Below are positions 9,831-19,078 of a stretch of 64,000 nt of DNA, in pieces. Source of the DNA: Aphanothece sp. CMT-3BRIN-NPC111. GTDB taxonomy: Bacteria; Cyanobacteriota; Cyanobacteriia; Cyanobacteriales; JAHHGU01. A program made the translations under genes and the position numbers. Every line of letters begins with the position of its first letter. The first letter of the stretch is position 1. The notes beneath the pieces were generated by a model, which ran no database searches, was not told the origin of the DNA, and saw only the letters and a list, made by a program, of their open reading frames with translations. The stretch is from the NCBI GenBank assembly GCA_019359765.1, contig JAHHGU010000003.1, positions 103,856 to 167,855 of the forward strand, given 5' to 3'.

Positions 9831-9932
9831 GACGCCGGTTAAGTCAGAAGATAGACTTCCGGTGTCTGTCTCGCCAAATCTACCTCGCCAAATCTACACA
9901 ATAAACTTTTGCAGTTGCGGCAATGTAGGACA

Positions 9933-9960
9933 CCGACAGGCAGGGAAATGAGTCTGTCGG
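9933..9960 (+). terminator. Candidate hairpin terminator after the DUF760 gene
   Basis: CCGACAG (9933-9939) pairs with CTGTCGG (9954-9960) and is followed shortly by CTTTTT. It lies about 100 bases after the DUF760 stop and just before the Nudix gene. It could end the upstream transcript. The stem is only seven pairs with a 14-base loop, so support is moderate. Confidence 0.4.
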
Positions 9961-9985
9961 ATTCTGCTTTTTGGCAATTGAAGCC

Positions 9986-10408
9986 ATGCGTGAAACTTCT
10001 TCCTCTTTACCCCATAAGTTCATAGGCGTAGCTGTCATCTGGAACGATCAAGGGCAAATCTTGATTGACAAGCGGCGTTTGGAAGGATCTATGGGTGGCC
10101 TGTGGGAATTTCCGGGTGGCAAAGTAGAGCCAGGTGAAACTGTTGAAGAATGTATCAAACGAGAAATTCTAGAGGAGTTGGGAATTGAAATAGAAGTGGG
10201 CGATCGCCTAATTACTATCAATCACGCTTATACTCACTTCCGCGTCACCCTCACCGTACATCACTGCCGCCACCTTACAGGCATTCCCCAGCCCCTCGAA
10301 TGCGACGAAATCCGCTGGGTAAAGTTGGATGAACTTGACCAGTACCCCTTTCCCCAGGCAAACATCCATATTATTCATGCCCTACGTCAGAATAGTTTTG
10401 AGTTTTGA
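9986..10408 (+). CDS. mutT: MutT-type Nudix hydrolase (8-oxo-dGTP diphosphatase)
   Basis: A Nudix hydrolase of about 140 residues. The Nudix box is complete: GGKVEPGETVEECIKREIL followed by EELGIE, giving the GX5EX7REUXEEXGU pattern that binds Mg2+. The preceding GLWEFPGG and early KFIGVAVIW fit MutT, which hydrolyses 8-oxo-dGTP to prevent A-to-C mutations. I chose ATG 9986; a TTG at 9971 in frame would add five residues, and neither has a strong ribosome-binding site. The last codons and the stop (SFEF then TGA) come from the first unit of a GAGTTTT tandem repeat, so the gene's end has been set by the repeat. Confidence 0.85.
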   Translation: MRETSSSLPHKFIGVAVIWNDQGQILIDKRRLEGSMGGLWEFPGGKVEPGETVEECIKREILEELGIEIEVGDRLITINHAYTHFRVTLTVHHCRHLTGIPQPLECDEIRWVKLDELDQYPFPQANIHIIHALRQNSFEF

Positions 10409-10422
10409 GTTTTGAGTTTTGA
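10394..10422 (+). repeat. Heptanucleotide tandem repeat (GAGTTTT), mutT 3' end
   Basis: Four successive GAGTTTT units, the first two providing the final codons and stop of the Nudix gene. It belongs to the same family as tracts at 10612-10674, 22654-22738, 40483-40517, 42235-42265 and 63790-63868. Confidence 0.9.
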
Positions 10423-10611
10423 ATAAACTTAGTAATTTTGGCAGTATTTACCCGCCTTAGTGTTCGCGTAGCGCGCCCTAGGCATCAGTAATCATAACCT
10501 CGTTGATATATGCTTCGCAGAATCTGTGTTTCGCTGGCAATGACAAGCCGAGTTTGCCTAAGTCATGTTTAACTTTTGAGTTGTAAATCACTTCCTCTAC
10601 AGTTCTAACTT

Positions 10612-10674
10612 AGAACTCAAAACTCAAAACTTAAAACTTAAAACTTAGAACTCAAAACTTAAAACTCAAAACTT
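10612..10674 (-). repeat. Heptanucleotide tandem repeat (AACTCAA / AACTTAA), sasA 3' flank
   Basis: About nine units of ACTCAAA with ACTTAAA variants, the reverse orientation of the GAGTTTT tract 200 bases upstream. It ends 10 bases from the sasA stop codon. Together with the mutT tract it forms an inverted pair around the intergenic segment. Confidence 0.9.
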
Positions 10675-10684
10675 TCTTAGTAAC

Positions 10685-11854
10685 TTACGAGCGATACACT
10701 GGCAATGTGAAGTTAAAACAACTGCCCTTACCTGGAGGCGATTCTACCCAAATTCTGCCATAGTGCGCCCGCACGATGCGTTGGCACAAAGCTAAACCGA
10801 TGCCATATCCATCCTGTGCTGCATCCCGATCTAGCCGAAAGCGGTCTTCAAAGATGCGATCGCTATTCTCCTCCGGAATGCCAGGGCCGTTATCACAAAC
10901 AATAACCTGAATTTTTTCCGTTGTGCGGTGAAGAAGAGTCAGATCAATGGTGCCACCTTCGGGAGTATATTTAATTGCATTATCTAACAGGTTCATAATC
11001 ACCTGGCGCACTCGTTCTTCATCAGCATAAACATAAGGCAAATCCTGAGGAATATCTGCTTCTAGGTGCTGGTATTTGCTTTGAATGGTTTGTTTAATCT
11101 GAGCAAGAACATCTTGACAGAGCGCCCTTAAATCCAGCTTGTGAGGTTGGATATGAAATTCTGCATTGTTTCCCTTTGCAGCTTGCAGGATATCTGCGAT
11201 CATTCTATCCATGATGCGGATTTGGCTACGAGCCTGCTGAATTAACTGCTCTCTCAGCCCCGGTTTTAAATAGGTATTATTTGAGTCTTGAGTCAATTGC
11301 AGCGTTCCCAACGCCAGGGAAGCGGCTGTCAGAGGATTACGCAGGTCGTGAGCTAATATTGCAATTACCCGATCTTTAAATTGCAACTGCTCAAGCAGTT
11401 CTTCTTTTTCTTGTTTGAGGCGAAAGGCTTCGTCGGAAAGTTGAATTAGTTCTGCTACATAGGCGATAGAATTCATTCCATCTAAATTCGATGTTGCCGA
11501 TGTTGGTAAGTCAGCGGTAGGCTCTAAATGTTCCCAAAAATCTTCTGCGGCACTAGCCCAACGAGGCAACCAGTTTTGCAGCTGTGCCACCAAATTACTA
11601 CCAGCAAGGGTATGCCTAGGCTGCGGATAGATTTTAATCAGGGTTGGAGTCGCTACGAGTTTAAAATGTTCAGCCAAATACGGCTGTTGCCCCACACTGA
11701 TGACCTGAAGTTCAAACGGATAGTCTGCCTTGAGGTTTTCTAGACAAGTGCGGATTTCTTGGAGCTGTTTTCGGGAACTGGGACGTTCATCGACAAACAG
11801 CAATAACTGTAGCGACGCTTCCGAATAAATAAGTTTTTCAGGAGCTGCCTGCAT
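10685..11854 (-). CDS. sasA: Circadian-clock output histidine kinase SasA
   Basis: SasA senses the KaiC clock state and phosphorylates RpaA, passing circadian timing to transcription. The N-terminal ~100 residues are the KaiB-like thioredoxin-fold sensor ([37 protein letters not shown]). A linker leads to the HisKA domain with [18 protein letters not shown] (the His-Asp-Leu-Arg-Asn-Pro form typical of SasA), then HATPase_c with [22 protein letters not shown] and [13 protein letters not shown]. Length fits the ~380-390 residues of SasA. An upstream TTG at 11881 would add nine residues; I chose the ATG at 11854. kai genes are not in the window. Confidence 0.94.
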   Translation of the reverse strand: MQAAPEKLIYSEASLQLLLFVDERPSSRKQLQEIRTCLENLKADYPFELQVISVGQQPYLAEHFKLVATPTLIKIYPQPRHTLAGSNLVAQLQNWLPRWASAAEDFWEHLEPTADLPTSATSNLDGMNSIAYVAELIQLSDEAFRLKQEKEELLEQLQFKDRVIAILAHDLRNPLTAASLALGTLQLTQDSNNTYLKPGLREQLIQQARSQIRIMDRMIADILQAAKGNNAEFHIQPHKLDLRALCQDVLAQIKQTIQSKYQHLEADIPQDLPYVYADEERVRQVIMNLLDNAIKYTPEGGTIDLTLLHRTTEKIQVIVCDNGPGIPEENSDRIFEDRFRLDRDAAQDGYGIGLALCQRIVRAHYGRIWVESPPGKGSCFNFTLPVYRS

Positions 11855-12347
11855 GCAATTTTGTTTTAGCACTAAGGACAAACCGATGACACCTTGGCAT
11901 AAGTAATCTCCTGGGAGTCTGGCACGAGCGCGATCGCCAAACGAGTTTGTCGTCTCTTAGTAGAGCCGGGAAAACCCTAGCTTCACTACCCATAACGCCA
12001 GACAAAGGATTACTGCTACTAAGTCCTCACCATTTATCCAACTCCCTGTAGAGGTTGGCTATTAAAGCCTCTTTCTTGAAGAAGTTGTATAAGGTGCGTC
12101 AATCTATTGACAAAAAGCGACTGATTCATTTATGCACTTTAGATGCACATCAGCTCAGGATTGACTGTCAATTACACAGTTTAGTTGCTTCCTTTAAATT
12201 TAATATCTATTTTAGATTTTGCCACTTCTCATGCCTCAAGACCTCAGCTTTACCCACAAGTACCCAAAGGCTTATAAAATCTTAAAATAATATAAAACTT
12301 CCCAGCCTGCATCAGTTCCACATCCACATACGAACCCACCAATCACT
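11855..12347. other. Intergenic region between divergent sasA and the branching enzyme gene
   Basis: About 490 bases holding the promoters of both divergent genes. One HIP1-type GCGATCGC lies near 11930. A 76-codon frame at 12055-12285 has no recognisable motif and I do not call it. Nothing else is visible. Confidence 0.45.
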
Positions 12348-13937
12348 ATGGCTATTGGCTACGTTGCCCTTGTCCTTCACGCCCACCTCCCCTTTGTCCG
12401 GCATCCCGAAAGTGACTACGTCCTGGAAGAAGAATGGCTGTTTGAGGCGATTACAGAAACCTACATTCCCCTGCTGCATGTTTTTGAAGGCTTAAAAAGG
12501 GACGGCATCGACTTCAAAATGACGATGAGCATGACGCCCCCTCTGGTGTCGATGCTGCGCGATCCACTCCTGCAAGAGCGCTACGACGAACATCTGGCTA
12601 AATTAGAAGAACTGGTTGAGAAGGAAATTGAGCATAACGAGCATAACGGTCATATCCGCTACCTCGCTGAACATTACGCCACCGAGTTCAACAAAATTCG
12701 CCATACTTGGGAAAACTGTGGCGGGGATTTGGTTGGGGAGTTCAAAAAATTTCTAGACAGCAACAACCTAGAAATTATCACCTGTGGCGCTACACATGGC
12801 TACCTGCCGCTGATGAAGATGTATCCCCAGGCAGTGTGGGCACAAATTCAGGTAGCTTGCGAACACTACGAGCAAACCTTTGGGCGTCCCGCCAAAGGAA
12901 TTTGGCTACCGGAATGTGCTTACTACGAAGGGCTAGAGCGGATGCTAGCTGATGCTGGCCTGCGCTACTTCCTTACCGATGGTCATGGGATTCTCTACGC
13001 CCGCCCTCGCCCCCAATATGGCAGCTATGCCCCAATTTTTACAGAAACAGGTGTTGCTGCATTTGGTCGCGATCAAGAGTCATCCCAGCAGGTGTGGTCT
13101 TCTGAGGTGGGATATCCTGGAGCCGCAGAATACCGAGAGTTTTATAAAGATTTGGGATGGGAAGCAGAATATGAGTACATCTTGCCCTACATCATGCCCA
13201 ACGGGCAGCGAAAGAATACTGGCATCAAGTACCACAAGATTACTGCTCGTGGGGCAGGTTTAGCTGATAAGGCACTCTACGATCCCTATTGGGCAAAGGA
13301 AAAGACTGCTGAACACGCAGGTAACTTTATGTATAACCGGGGGCAGCAAGTTGAGCATCTTTACGGCATCATGGAACGCCCCCCAATTATTGTTTCTCCC
13401 TACGACGCCGAGCTTTTCGGTCACTGGTGGTACGAAGGTCCCTGGTTCTTAGATTATCTGTTCCGCAAGTCCTGGTACGACCAGAACACATATGAAATGA
13501 CGCACTTGGCAGATTATTTACGCACTAATCCTACTCAGCAAGTTTGCCGTCCATCCCAGTCAAGTTGGGGCTACAAAGGCTTCCATGAATATTGGCTCAA
13601 TGAAACTAATGCTTGGATTTATCCCCACCTGCACAAAGCAACAGAACGCATGGTTGAGCTAGCACGTCTGGAACCTGCGGATGAACTAGAGTGGAAAGCG
13701 CTTAACCAAGCGGCGCGAGAACTGTTGCTGGCACAATCTTCTGACTGGGCGTTTATTATGCGTACTGGCACGATGGTGCCTTATGCTGTGCGGCGGACGC
13801 GATCGCACTTGATGCGGTTTCACAAACTCTACGACGAAATCAAAGCAGGCAAAATTGACAGCGGTTGGTTAGAAAAAGTAGAAGAGATAGACAATATCTT
13901 TCCCGAAATCAACTATCGTGTCTACCGACCTCTTTAG
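12348..13937 (+). CDS. GH57-type 1,4-alpha-glucan branching enzyme
   Basis: A 529-residue glycoside hydrolase family 57 protein. It begins with the family signature GYVALVLHAHLPFVRHPES. The likely nucleophile Glu is in GIWLPECAYYEGLE and the acid/base Asp in SPYDAELFGHWWYEGP, followed by the C-terminal helical DUF1957-like domain (AWIYPHLHKATERMVELA, SSDWAFIMRTGTMVPYA). Family members form alpha-1,6 branches in glycogen-like polymers, alongside the classical GH13 GlgB in cyanobacteria. Some GH57 members are amylases, but the length and the SDWAFIMRTGT region favour the branching-enzyme group. It is monocistronic as far as I can see. Confidence 0.9.
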   Translation: MAIGYVALVLHAHLPFVRHPESDYVLEEEWLFEAITETYIPLLHVFEGLKRDGIDFKMTMSMTPPLVSMLRDPLLQERYDEHLAKLEELVEKEIEHNEHNGHIRYLAEHYATEFNKIRHTWENCGGDLVGEFKKFLDSNNLEIITCGATHGYLPLMKMYPQAVWAQIQVACEHYEQTFGRPAKGIWLPECAYYEGLERMLADAGLRYFLTDGHGILYARPRPQYGSYAPIFTETGVAAFGRDQESSQQVWSSEVGYPGAAEYREFYKDLGWEAEYEYILPYIMPNGQRKNTGIKYHKITARGAGLADKALYDPYWAKEKTAEHAGNFMYNRGQQVEHLYGIMERPPIIVSPYDAELFGHWWYEGPWFLDYLFRKSWYDQNTYEMTHLADYLRTNPTQQVCRPSQSSWGYKGFHEYWLNETNAWIYPHLHKATERMVELARLEPADELEWKALNQAARELLLAQSSDWAFIMRTGTMVPYAVRRTRSHLMRFHKLYDEIKAGKIDSGWLEKVEEIDNIFPEINYRVYRPL

Positions 13938-13949
13938 GTAAGTAGAGCA

Positions 13950-14060
13950 ACTTAATTATTTGTAGGATGGGTAGAGCGCAAGCGTTACCCATCAAATTTT
14001 TGCAAATGTTGGGTTACTGCGCCCTCGAACCGCGCCTAGGTGCCTTAACCCAACCTAAAT
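13950..14060. repeat. Interspersed repeat copy (GTAGGATGGGTAGAGCGC family)
   Basis: A segment beginning TAATTATTTGTAGGATGGGT, with the hairpin GATGGGTA/TACCCATC, and later GTTGGGTTACTGCGCC. A second copy with the same order lies after the ELWxxDGT gene at 35531-35610. Both copies sit 15-20 bases downstream of a stop codon. This is a widespread kind of cyanobacterial intergenic repeat. Confidence 0.7.
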
Positions 14061-14121
14061 TAGTCTTTAGCTTAATGAAGTGACTTATTTATGTGTTTTC
14101 CAAATTAATTCTTTGGGTAGT

Positions 14122-14152
14122 AGGGGCACTAACGTCTGTGCCCCTATATTTT
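14122..14152 (+). terminator. Rho-independent terminator
   Basis: AGGGGCAC (14122-14129) pairs perfectly with GTGCCCCT (14138-14145) and is followed by ATATTTTT. It lies about 185 bases after the branching-enzyme stop and before the bestrophin gene, and most likely ends the former's transcript. Confidence 0.75.
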
Positions 14153-14215
14153 TACAGATGCATTCGCCCCTGAGGTTCTGATCGAGGCTAATCGAAAACA
14201 GAGAGGTTGAGATTG

Positions 14216-15172
14216 ATGAACAGCACCAAACTGCACTGGTTTCAAGTGGCTTTACGGTGGCAAGGGTCAGTAATTCCCGCTATTTTTCCCCGTGTTCTCT
14301 TATGTGGTAGCTTTGCGGTGCTAATTTCTCTTCTTCAACAGTCTGGGCTATCACTATCCTTTCCCTTATCTAGTAGTATCATCCCCGATGTTGTTTTAGG
14401 TTTATTGTTAGTTTTCCGAACGAATACTGCCTACGAGCGCTTTTGGGAAGGTCGTAAATTATGGGGAAGCTTAGTAAATACCGTTCGTAACCTAGCTCGT
14501 CAAATTTGGGTTGCAGTTATAGAACTTGAACCTGTAGACCGAGAGCAAAAAGTTGCCATCTTGCGGCTGTTGGTGGCTTTTGCGATCGCCACAAAGTTGC
14601 ACTTAAGGGGAGAACCAGTGAATAGTGAACTAGAGGAGCTGATGTCGCCTTCTAGGTATGTAAAGCTCAAAACAATGAACAATCCTCCCTTAGAGATTGC
14701 CTTCTGGATTGGGGATTATTTACAGCAGCAGTATTACAGGAATTGCCTTAATATTTACCAGATGAGTGATATCCAGAAGTTACTGGATACATTGGTGAAT
14801 ATTTTGGGAGGGTGTGAGCGCATTTTGAAAACACCAATGCCTTTGGGATATGCTATTCACCTCAAACAATTGTTGTTGATTTATTGCTTGTTCTTGCCGT
14901 TTGTAATGGTCGGCGATCTTAAGTTATGGACTGGGCCAATTGTGGCTTTAGTTAGTTTTACTTTATTTGGAGTGGAAGAAATTGGCTTGGAAATCGAAAA
15001 TCCCTTTGGTTACGATGGCAATGACTTGCCATTGAGTGCTATATGTAATACTATGCGGCGTAATATTGAAGATTTAATTACGCTTTCTCCCAGCGTTCAC
15101 TCCTACATTGGCGATTCAAAAACTCCTCAAGTCGAGTCAGCAAATTATCAGCCACCCACACTTGATAGCTAG
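14216..15172 (+). CDS. Bestrophin-like anion channel family protein
   Basis: A ~318-residue membrane protein of the bestrophin/UPF0187 family. The hallmark VFRTNTAYERFWEGRKLWGSL follows the second hydrophobic segment, and VSFTLFGVEEIGLEIENPFG is the typical C-terminal signature. Hydrophobic stretches occur near residues 25-75 and 215-260. Relatives form anion channels; in algal thylakoids they carry bicarbonate, so a role in inorganic-carbon or chloride movement is plausible but inferred. I chose ATG 14216, which has GAGAGG nine bases upstream, over TTG 14207. It is a single gene between a terminator and the pentapeptide-repeat gene. Confidence 0.88.
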   Translation: MNSTKLHWFQVALRWQGSVIPAIFPRVLLCGSFAVLISLLQQSGLSLSFPLSSSIIPDVVLGLLLVFRTNTAYERFWEGRKLWGSLVNTVRNLARQIWVAVIELEPVDREQKVAILRLLVAFAIATKLHLRGEPVNSELEELMSPSRYVKLKTMNNPPLEIAFWIGDYLQQQYYRNCLNIYQMSDIQKLLDTLVNILGGCERILKTPMPLGYAIHLKQLLLIYCLFLPFVMVGDLKLWTGPIVALVSFTLFGVEEIGLEIENPFGYDGNDLPLSAICNTMRRNIEDLITLSPSVHSYIGDSKTPQVESANYQPPTLDS

Positions 15173-15448
15173 GGAGCTTAATTTGTGCATGACGCCCCTC
15201 AGATGCTAGTACATACGAGCAAAAGTATTCTATTAGTTCCTGAAAGCGATGGAGGTATGGGGAGATTGCCTAAATTTTTGCTTTGCCAATAAAAAAGCCC
15301 CTCAGCCCATAATCACATTGCCCTTGTTCTTTAGCTTGGTTGTGCAGTGTCCTGGAATAATTAGGTCAGTGGTGAAATTCTTTTGCTGAATATGGGGAAT
15401 ATTAAGTGTATCAGTTTCACTGATAGCTTTCATAGGACAAAAGTGAAA

Positions 15449-16009
15449 ATGTCAACAGTATCTTCTGGAAACTTATCATCGCCGCGTAATGACAATACAC
15501 CTGTGGGGATAAGCTACTTGGCAAAAGGAGAATATTTCGCTCTGCTCAAGCAGGGTGTGGCCGCCTGGAATGAATTAAGAAAAAAGAGCATTGAAGCAGG
15601 CTCAGACCTTAAAAAGATTGATCTGCGGGGAGTAGATCTTAGCCGAGGCGATCTGCGGGGAGCAGATTTGAGCCGGGTAGATCTGAGCCGCGCCGATCTG
15701 AGTCGGGCAGATTTGAGTCGGGCAGATCTCTCTTGGGCAAACCTCGGTCAAGCTAACCTTCGTCGCGCAGACCTCAGCCGTGCAGATCTGCGTGGGGCGG
15801 ATTTGCGTGGGGCAGATCTCTCCTGGGTAGATCTGTCTTGGGCTAACTTGGAAGGCGCAGATCTAGAAGGAGCAAACTTTCACAAAGCAGACCTAGTTTG
15901 GGCTAACTTTCGTGGGGCAAACCTCCTGCGGGCAATTATTTACGGAGTAAGCTTTCATCGGGTCAACCTCTTTAAGACAATCATGCCTGATGGAAAGATT
16001 CATGATTAG
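15449..16009 (+). CDS. Pentapeptide-repeat protein
   Basis: About 186 residues. After a short N-terminal region (SYLAKGEYFALLKQGVAAWN) come about 22 pentapeptides of the A(D/N)LXX type, for example DLRGADLSRVDLSRADLSRA and ANLEGADLEGANFHKADL. These fold as a right-handed quadrilateral beta-helix. The DNA repeats nearly as exactly as the protein (GCAGATCTGAGCCGG-like 15-mers), so the gene may vary in length by slippage. Function is unknown. I prefer ATG 15449, because homologues begin near the KGEYFALLKQG segment; an ATG at 15392 would add 19 weakly conserved residues. Confidence 0.85.
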   Translation: MSTVSSGNLSSPRNDNTPVGISYLAKGEYFALLKQGVAAWNELRKKSIEAGSDLKKIDLRGVDLSRGDLRGADLSRVDLSRADLSRADLSRADLSWANLGQANLRRADLSRADLRGADLRGADLSWVDLSWANLEGADLEGANFHKADLVWANFRGANLLRAIIYGVSFHRVNLFKTIMPDGKIHD

Positions 16010-16558
16010 CGCTCTTTTGTCACTCTAATGAGATAGCAATAGACCTCGAAGGGTGAAAACTTACTCTAATGGATGATAAGGCGGTGGTCGTAGACCCGCT
16101 ACAATTGCGATCGCCAACTGATAGAACCTTTGGAACATAGCTTAGTGGGCATAAGCCCCTCAGTGTAAGGATTTTAAGTTTTTTTATGCAAAAAGTAATA
16201 ACAGAGGGTTAGGCGACGCCAAGCATGGATAATTAACGCTTTTTGTCAAAATCAAAGCACTAATACCAAAGACGTATTGCTGGCTTGGTGGCAAACTTGT
16301 TATATTTATTTACATAACTTGAAGAATAGCCGCTCTTGTGAACTACACCTCTAAATAGGAAAAAATACTCAATCAATCGACAAGCGAGTAGAACAATCGT
16401 GCCAGCACTTCGCCAGAAAAACCGATTTTTGCATAAGTTCTAGCCGCCTGATCTTGATCACATTAATTTATAGGGGTTTGCCCTATTGTGATTTTATCGA
16501 CATTCTTTACAGAACTTAATATAAAAAACATCTGCATCGCATAAAGGAGCTAGTCACC
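16010..16558. other. Intergenic region upstream of the pix cluster
   Basis: About 550 bases with no supportable gene. It should contain the promoter of pixG-H-I-J. The sequence is AT-rich from 16160 on and includes one GCGATCGC. A clear AAGGAG ribosome-binding site lies just before the pixG ATG. No operator or riboswitch is recognisable. Confidence 0.45.
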
Positions 16559-17797
16559 ATGACTATTAGTGAGAATGCTACAGCAAGGGCTATGCAAAAC
16601 CAGTTTCTCGTTACTAAATTTCAGTACCTTAGTTGGGGGAAGTTTAACGGTCAACTAAATATACAATCAAACACAGGGCAAAAGTGGATATTATTTTTTT
16701 GCCAAGGACGTTTAGCTTGGGCTACAGGCGGTTCCCATTCCACAAGGCTTTGGCAGCGACATCTCATTAAACATTGTCCAGAGATTGCTACTAGCTTTAT
16801 GGGTTTTCGAGAAACCGACCACCTCAACTGCTGGCAATATCAGGCTCTAACAGTGTTACTGAAACTACAGCAGATCACCAAAAAACAGGTTGTGGCTGTA
16901 ATTGCAGGCACTATATCAGAAGTATTGTTTGACATAATTCAGCAAGCATCGGTACAGCACCTGAGTTATACCTCTAACGAACAATGTCTTAGAGAGCCTC
17001 CATTAACACTGATAAATACAGAACTTGCCTTAAAGCATGCTTTACAATCTTGGAAATCCTGGCATGATGCTGGCTTAACTAAGATATCTCCGAACCTAGC
17101 ACCAATACTGCGACAACCTGAGCAATTGCAGCAACAATCAACTGCTGCTGCTTATCAAAACTTTGTGACTTTAATTAATGGTAGCCATACCTTGCGGGAT
17201 CTAGCAGTGCAAATGAAGCAAGACTTACTGCTATTAACCCGTTCTTTGGTTGGCTATATCCGCAAAGGGATAATAGGACTAGTTGAGGTAGCTGACCTGC
17301 CCCTAGTGACAGATACCGACAAAATTGCTAGTAGTGCAATACCAACTTTAACCGGAAAGGCTAAGGGGGCAAGACCACTGATTGCTTGTGTAGATGATAG
17401 CCCCCAAACTTGTCAGATGATGGAACAGATTTTCACCAAGGCGGGCTTTCGGTTTGTAAGTATCCAGAATTCTATGGAAGCGCTGCCAATACTGATAGAA
17501 CGTCAGCCAGATTTAATTTTCTTAGATTTGATGATGCCAGTCGTCAACGGTTATGAAATCTGCTCTCAGCTGCGGCGGGTTTCCCTATTTGCCAATACAC
17601 CAATGATTATCCTGACAGGCAGCGATGGTCTTATAGATCGGGTTCGCGCTAAAGTAGTTGGAGCGTCTGAATTTTTGGCAAAACCAGTAGAGTCTCAAAA
17701 AGTCTTGGCTGTGGTGCGGAAGTATTTATCTGCCCCATCGGGAGGGATGAAAACATCTAACATTCAGTTCACTCAGCCGACTATGCAAATGTCATAG
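16559..17797 (+). CDS. pixG: PatA-like response regulator PixG (phototaxis)
   Basis: A 412-residue protein with an N-terminal PATAN/DUF4388-type domain (FQYLSWGKFNGQLNIQSNTG, WILFFCQGRLAWATGG) and a C-terminal receiver domain (residues ~280-400) with CVDDSPQTCQ, phospho-Asp in DLIFLDLMMPVVNGYE and Lys in FLAKPVES. This is the architecture of PixG/TaxP1, the PatA-type regulator that controls type IV pilus polarity in cyanobacterial phototaxis. It heads a same-strand run followed by CheY-, CheW- and MCP-type genes in the order of pixG-H-I-J. Start: ATG with AAGGAG about 10 bases upstream. Confidence 0.88.
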   Translation: MTISENATARAMQNQFLVTKFQYLSWGKFNGQLNIQSNTGQKWILFFCQGRLAWATGGSHSTRLWQRHLIKHCPEIATSFMGFRETDHLNCWQYQALTVLLKLQQITKKQVVAVIAGTISEVLFDIIQQASVQHLSYTSNEQCLREPPLTLINTELALKHALQSWKSWHDAGLTKISPNLAPILRQPEQLQQQSTAAAYQNFVTLINGSHTLRDLAVQMKQDLLLLTRSLVGYIRKGIIGLVEVADLPLVTDTDKIASSAIPTLTGKAKGARPLIACVDDSPQTCQMMEQIFTKAGFRFVSIQNSMEALPILIERQPDLIFLDLMMPVVNGYEICSQLRRVSLFANTPMIILTGSDGLIDRVRAKVVGASEFLAKPVESQKVLAVVRKYLSAPSGGMKTSNIQFTQPTMQMS

Positions 17798-17839
17798 GGC
17801 AACTTGAGAGCGATTTTCTTAGCAAAATGGCGTTTTTTA

Positions 17840-18205
17840 GTGAAAACTATCTTAGTGGTTGACGATTCGTTAACGGATTTGGAAATCGTAAGCCTTTATT
17901 TAAAAAAAGCGGGCTTAATTGTAGTTAGTGCGATGAGTGGCGAACAAGCGGAGGAAAAACTGCATCAAAGTCAGCCAGATTTAATCGTTCTAGATGTAAT
18001 TCTTCCCGATCAAAGTGGCTTTGAACTGTGCCGAAAACTGAAAACAGATCCCCATACTAGCAAAATTCCTGTTGTAATTTCTTCTACGAAGGGAACTGAT
18101 GTAGATAAAATGTGGGGTAATATGTTAGGGGCAAACGCTTATTTGCCCAAACCTATAGATGAAGCAGAATTGCTACGCACAATAGAACAACTGATACCCA
18201 CATGA
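17840..18205 (+). CDS. pixH: CheY-like response regulator PixH
   Basis: A single receiver domain: TILVVDDSLTDLEIV, phospho-Asp in DLIVLDVILPDQSGFEL, VVISSTKGTD and YLPKPIDEAELL. In the pix/tax system the CheY-like PixH accepts phosphate from the CheA-type kinase and modulates PixG signalling. I chose GTG 17840 because the receiver fold starts immediately after it. A TTG at 17804, seven bases after the pixG stop, would add 12 residues and has AGGG just upstream, so it cannot be excluded. Spacing implies one operon with pixG. Confidence 0.85.
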   Translation: MKTILVVDDSLTDLEIVSLYLKKAGLIVVSAMSGEQAEEKLHQSQPDLIVLDVILPDQSGFELCRKLKTDPHTSKIPVVISSTKGTDVDKMWGNMLGANAYLPKPIDEAELLRTIEQLIPT

Positions 18206-18404
18206 GGGGATAAAGTTGATATAGTTAGTATTGATATTATTGGGTGCCTCGCTGAAAAATGCTTTTTCGCCTAGTATTATCACTAAATTTATTGCACGTA
18301 GTCGCTCAGATTTTGTAAGTTATCTGCTATAGGCAGCGTTAGTAAAAGCAAAGATGAATATTTTTGCAAGCAGTCTAATCTAAAACCTCAATTTGGTATG
18401 AGTA

Positions 18405-18926
18405 ATGTTTGCTCTCGAACCGCCAAATTCAGCCAATTCTCCGCAAAGCTCAGAACAGAAGTTTTTAAGTTTTAAATTAGGCTTAAAAGATACAGCTTTG
18501 TTGCCTCTTGAGTGTGTTACAGAGTTGTTTCAAGTCTCAGTGGCAGATATTCTACCTGTTCCTCAAGTACCTAGTTGTGTGTTGGGGGTTTATAACTGGC
18601 GGGAAGAGATGCTGTGGTTGGTGGATTTAAATGCGCTGACTGGTTTTCCTCCCCTGATTCAAGAAGATATTTCGTTGTTAACACTGATGGCACTGGTTGT
18701 GCAAGCACAAGGTCAATTTATAGGATTAGTAGTGCAGCAGGTAAAGGATATTGAATTACTAGATACTAAAAAATTGAAAGCCCCTGAAGCTGGATTATTT
18801 AATCCAGAATTATTACCTTTCTTGCAGGGCTATTTTATTGGTGCCAATAATGAAATACTGAAAACTATTGATGCAAAAGCGATTCTTGAAGCTTCTTTGT
18901 GGCATCCCCCTACAAATAGTTTTTAA
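18405..18926 (+). CDS. pixI: CheW-like adaptor PixI
   Basis: A 173-residue CheW-domain protein: FLSFKLGLKDTALLPLECVT, ILPVPQVPSCVLGVYNWREEMLWLVDL and GLVVQQVKDIELLD match the CheW fold. It should couple the photoreceptor PixJ to a CheA-type kinase. It lies 200 bases after pixH and 150 bases before pixJ on the same strand. The scaffold role follows from family knowledge. Its usual partner kinase gene is not found in the window. Confidence 0.87.
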   Translation: MFALEPPNSANSPQSSEQKFLSFKLGLKDTALLPLECVTELFQVSVADILPVPQVPSCVLGVYNWREEMLWLVDLNALTGFPPLIQEDISLLTLMALVVQAQGQFIGLVVQQVKDIELLDTKKLKAPEAGLFNPELLPFLQGYFIGANNEILKTIDAKAILEASLWHPPTNSF

Positions 18927-19078
18927 TTCAGAGCTGGAAATTAAATAATTTTATTTATTCCAGGTTTTGTGTCGTTGTATAGAAATACTAATTTATTAAT
19001 TGCTATTGAATTAGCATTAGCTAAAATTAAGCATTAATAATTTTTTGAACTCACAACTTTCCTAAAGAGGTGTCTCCT

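Noticed and set aside
12055..12285. 76-codon frame before the branching enzyme gene
   Set aside because: It lies in the sasA/GH57 divergent promoter region and has no motif.
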